Shown piece after piece: positions 62,335 through 64,000 of a DNA stretch of 64,000 bases (positions are counted from its first letter, which is position 1; each line of letters opens with the position of its first letter). Source of the DNA: Bacteroidales bacterium (GTDB lineage: Bacteria > Bacteroidota > Bacteroidia > Bacteroidales > F082). A model generated the notes under the pieces. The model saw nothing but the letters and a program-made list of their open reading frames with translations, did not search any database and had not been told where the DNA came from. Where the stretch lies: the NCBI GenBank assembly GCA_016284305.1, contig JAEEON010000074.1, positions 164,882 through 228,881 of the forward strand, written 5' to 3'. The position numbers and the translations under genes were made by a program.

Positions 62335-64000
62335 AAAAACGTTCCCTTCTTTGTGTCATCCTTTTGTTGCTTGCCATTGCCGGCACTTTTTTTATCCGCC
62401 AAAGCATCAACAGCCATTTCCGGCCAATGACTAACTTTGGCATGGGTCGTACCGTGATGCTCGACATGGATTTGGAAAACGCAGTCATCGACGGCATCTA
62501 TCTTCCTTCAAAAAAGCAAACCGATGATAGCACGGGAGTGTTCAATTTTCGGTTTATTGCCCCTAAAAAAGGCATGTATTACAAGATTTATTACCAGAAT
62601 GAGTCCTATAAGTTTGCCGACACAAGTGCGCTCTCAGGCGAGAATTTCTATGGTAGCTGGGAAGATGTCAATGTCGGTTTCAAGCCCATCGACCGCTGGG
62701 TCGTGAGGGATTCGTTACGCATTGTGGGCAACCCGCGCGATGAGCGATGCTACTACGGAGCCGACCTTAGTGAGAACAGCTTCAGCAAAGAACACGTAGC
62801 TTCGGTGATCAACAGCATCCGCAACCAAGAAGCTTGGTACAACGGCATCGTCGAAAAGGCCGCCATCAACGGTCTCAGCGTCGATGAGCAACTCTATCGC
62901 GACGCCCTTTGGGTGATCAGTGGACGCCGCAACAACGGCGAATCCAACCACCGTTGGAAACGCAATCCCCGAGTGGGTCGCTACAGCTTCCTGCTGGTGC
63001 TCTGCGATGAAGAAGGGCTCAACGAGATTCCTGATTATATACAGCATATCGGAAAGACGGATGAAAATGGTGCTTTTGTGAATCCCTACGGCTGGTTTGA
63101 GACGCATCCTTCGAAACATATCAAGATAGTAAAGAGCGGTCGCCAGCTGAAGACCCGTGCGGTCATCACCCCAAAGCAAGGGGTGTTCATCGATGAAGCC
63201 AATGTCCATAGCCAAGGCTATGAGTTGGACACGGCGTGTTTGAGTTGCGGCATCAACGACGATCTCTACCAACATGCCTTGTTTGAACAGTTCTTCAGCT
63301 CTGTCAGCCAGCAATATACGTTGCGCAACATTCCCGTCATCCAAGATGTGGTAGGGGAGGACCCATATACCCGAGCAGACTATGAAGCCAATAAGACCAA
63401 ATACGACTCTGCTCAGCTGCACTGGGACTATCCCGTGGTCTCCGAAACGCCCTGCCAGACGGTTCGTGTGGCCGACGATGGCAGCTACATCACCTTGGTC
63501 AACCCAGGCAATGACGATCTCAATGACCTTCATAAAGAATCCACGGGCATCCGTACCCGTGTGGGGTTCACCTATGGGAAGTTCACGGGAAAAATCAAGT
63601 TCCCCGTCATGCTCAACGACGAGAACATCTGGAATGGTCTGACCTACGCTTTTTGGCTCATCTACAGTGATAGCCACGCCTGGAACAACCGCCGTCACGA
63701 TGAGGCCGAAGGCGGCTATGTCGATAAGAACGACGACTCCGAAACCCCGGTTCGTCACCCAGACTATCACTATTCTGAAATCGATATCGAGATCGTGAAG
63801 GCCTCCAAGTTCTGGCCCAAGAACTATTATGGCCACCGTGCCGACAGCATCTGCGTGGAAGAAGACGCCACGCTGAACGACGATGTGATGTATTGCTGCA
63901 CCAACTGGGACCTGGCCGTGCCTTCGCCGAAGTACTTCAAGGCAGGCATCGACTCCATCCCCTACGGCAAGGACCATAAGTTCGAGACCTTGCGGTGGTA
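62331..64000 (+). CDS. Exported protein with GH16-like domain (partial, C-terminus outside window)
   Basis: An ATG at 62331 opens a frame that runs off the right edge (556 residues seen). An N-terminal hydrophobic segment (about 5-23) suggests a signal peptide or anchor. Residues about 440-500 carry the GH16 signature: TGKIKFPVM and YAFWLIYSD before E483-I-D-I-E487 (SEIDIE), where the two glutamates would be nucleophile and acid/base of a beta-glucanase- or laminarinase-type fold. Residues 30-435 hold unassigned beta-rich regions. It is coupled by an ATGA overlap to the frameshifted chitobiase-type ORF. Activity is inferred; the sugar substrate is unknown. Confidence 0.7.
   Translation, partial: MKKRSLLCVILLLLAIAGTFFIRQSINSHFRPMTNFGMGRTVMLDMDLENAVIDGIYLPSKKQTDDSTGVFNFRFIAPKKGMYYKIYYQNESYKFADTSALSGENFYGSWEDVNVGFKPIDRWVVRDSLRIVGNPRDERCYYGADLSENSFSKEHVASVINSIRNQEAWYNGIVEKAAINGLSVDEQLYRDALWVISGRRNNGESNHRWKRNPRVGRYSFLLVLCDEEGLNEIPDYIQHIGKTDENGAFVNPYGWFETHPSKHIKIVKSGRQLKTRAVITPKQGVFIDEANVHSQGYELDTACLSCGINDDLYQHALFEQFFSSVSQQYTLRNIPVIQDVVGEDPYTRADYEANKTKYDSAQLHWDYPVVSETPCQTVRVADDGSYITLVNPGNDDLNDLHKESTGIRTRVGFTYGKFTGKIKFPVMLNDENIWNGLTYAFWLIYSDSHAWNNRRHDEAEGGYVDKNDDSETPVRHPDYHYSEIDIEIVKASKFWPKNYYGHRADSICVEEDATLNDDVMYCCTNWDLAVPSPKYFKAGIDSIPYGKDHKFETLRW

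Noticed and set aside
62715..63977. 420-residue minus-strand open frame
   Set aside because: Opposite strand of the GH16-like gene, whose coding frame continues past the window edge; the antisense shows no motif.

Overview
The window looks like chromosome of an anaerobic member of the Bacteroidota, most likely the order Bacteroidales. Three things support this. First, a SusC/SusD pair and many Bacteroidetes-restricted families are present (DUF4175, DUF4292, DUF6266, BACON, S46 peptidase). Second, at least one protein ends in a type IX secretion (T9SS) sorting domain. Third, promoters repeatedly show the Bacteroidetes form, TTG then about 18-21 bases then TAnnTTTG, shortly before start codons. 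An oxygen-independent ribonucleotide reductase (NrdD/NrdG) and a B12-dependent methylmalonyl-CoA mutase point to a fermenting, propionate/succinate-interconverting anaerobe. Two secreted or periplasmic dipeptidyl-peptidase-type enzymes and a peptidylarginine-deiminase-like protein suggest peptide use.

Layout. 1-9.5 kb (all minus): a probable unit of MORN-repeat protein, S66 LD-carboxypeptidase, SusC, SusD and a PNGase F-like secreted protein cut by the left edge. 9.5-10.1 kb: a long AT-rich gap with DnaA-box-like repeats. 10.1-15.3 kb: rpiB and an orphan lutB, converging on a dagK-pgk-CARF nuclease (Card1/DUF1887-like) unit. 15.4-20.5 kb: a lipoprotein and mutA/mutB. 20.5-22.3 kb: a HigB/HigA toxin-antitoxin pair and an unknown membrane protein. 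22.3-30.2 kb: a SpoIIE phosphatase with Cache and HAMP, a PPAD-like deiminase with T9SS tail, a 52-residue protein, a secreted beta-sandwich-type protein, nrdG and nrdD. 30.4-40 kb: RNase R, an AsmA/DUF748-type protein, a membrane zincin-like protein, tRNA-Thr, a coiled-coil protein, tRNA-Cys, a GT39-like membrane protein, a BACON lipoprotein and a DUF6266 protein. 40.3-47 kb: DUF4175, ybeY, mnmG and a methyltransferase, with parS-like palindromes on both sides of mnmG. 47-56 kb: an NtrY-like kinase, then flippase, dut, TPR, DUF4292, EnvC-like and a small lipoprotein. 56-64 kb: a YfcC transporter, an M49-like metallopeptidase, an S46 dipeptidyl peptidase (DPP7-type), a frameshifted chitobiase-type domain ORF and a GH16-like secreted protein cut by the right edge.

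Most noteworthy: (1) a complete Card1-like CARF-PD-(D/E)xK effector coupled by TAATG to phosphoglycerate kinase, with no CRISPR array or cas gene in the window; (2) a Porphyromonas-type peptidylarginine deiminase with every recognised catalytic and C-terminal-arginine-binding residue; (3) a PNGase F-like protein downstream of a SusCD pair, with the aspartate and glutamate equivalent to D60 and E118; (4) parS-like palindromes around mnmG; (5) several small genes and broken frames that ordinary gene calling may miss. Function calls rest on motif recognition and remembered family sequences; no database search was possible.
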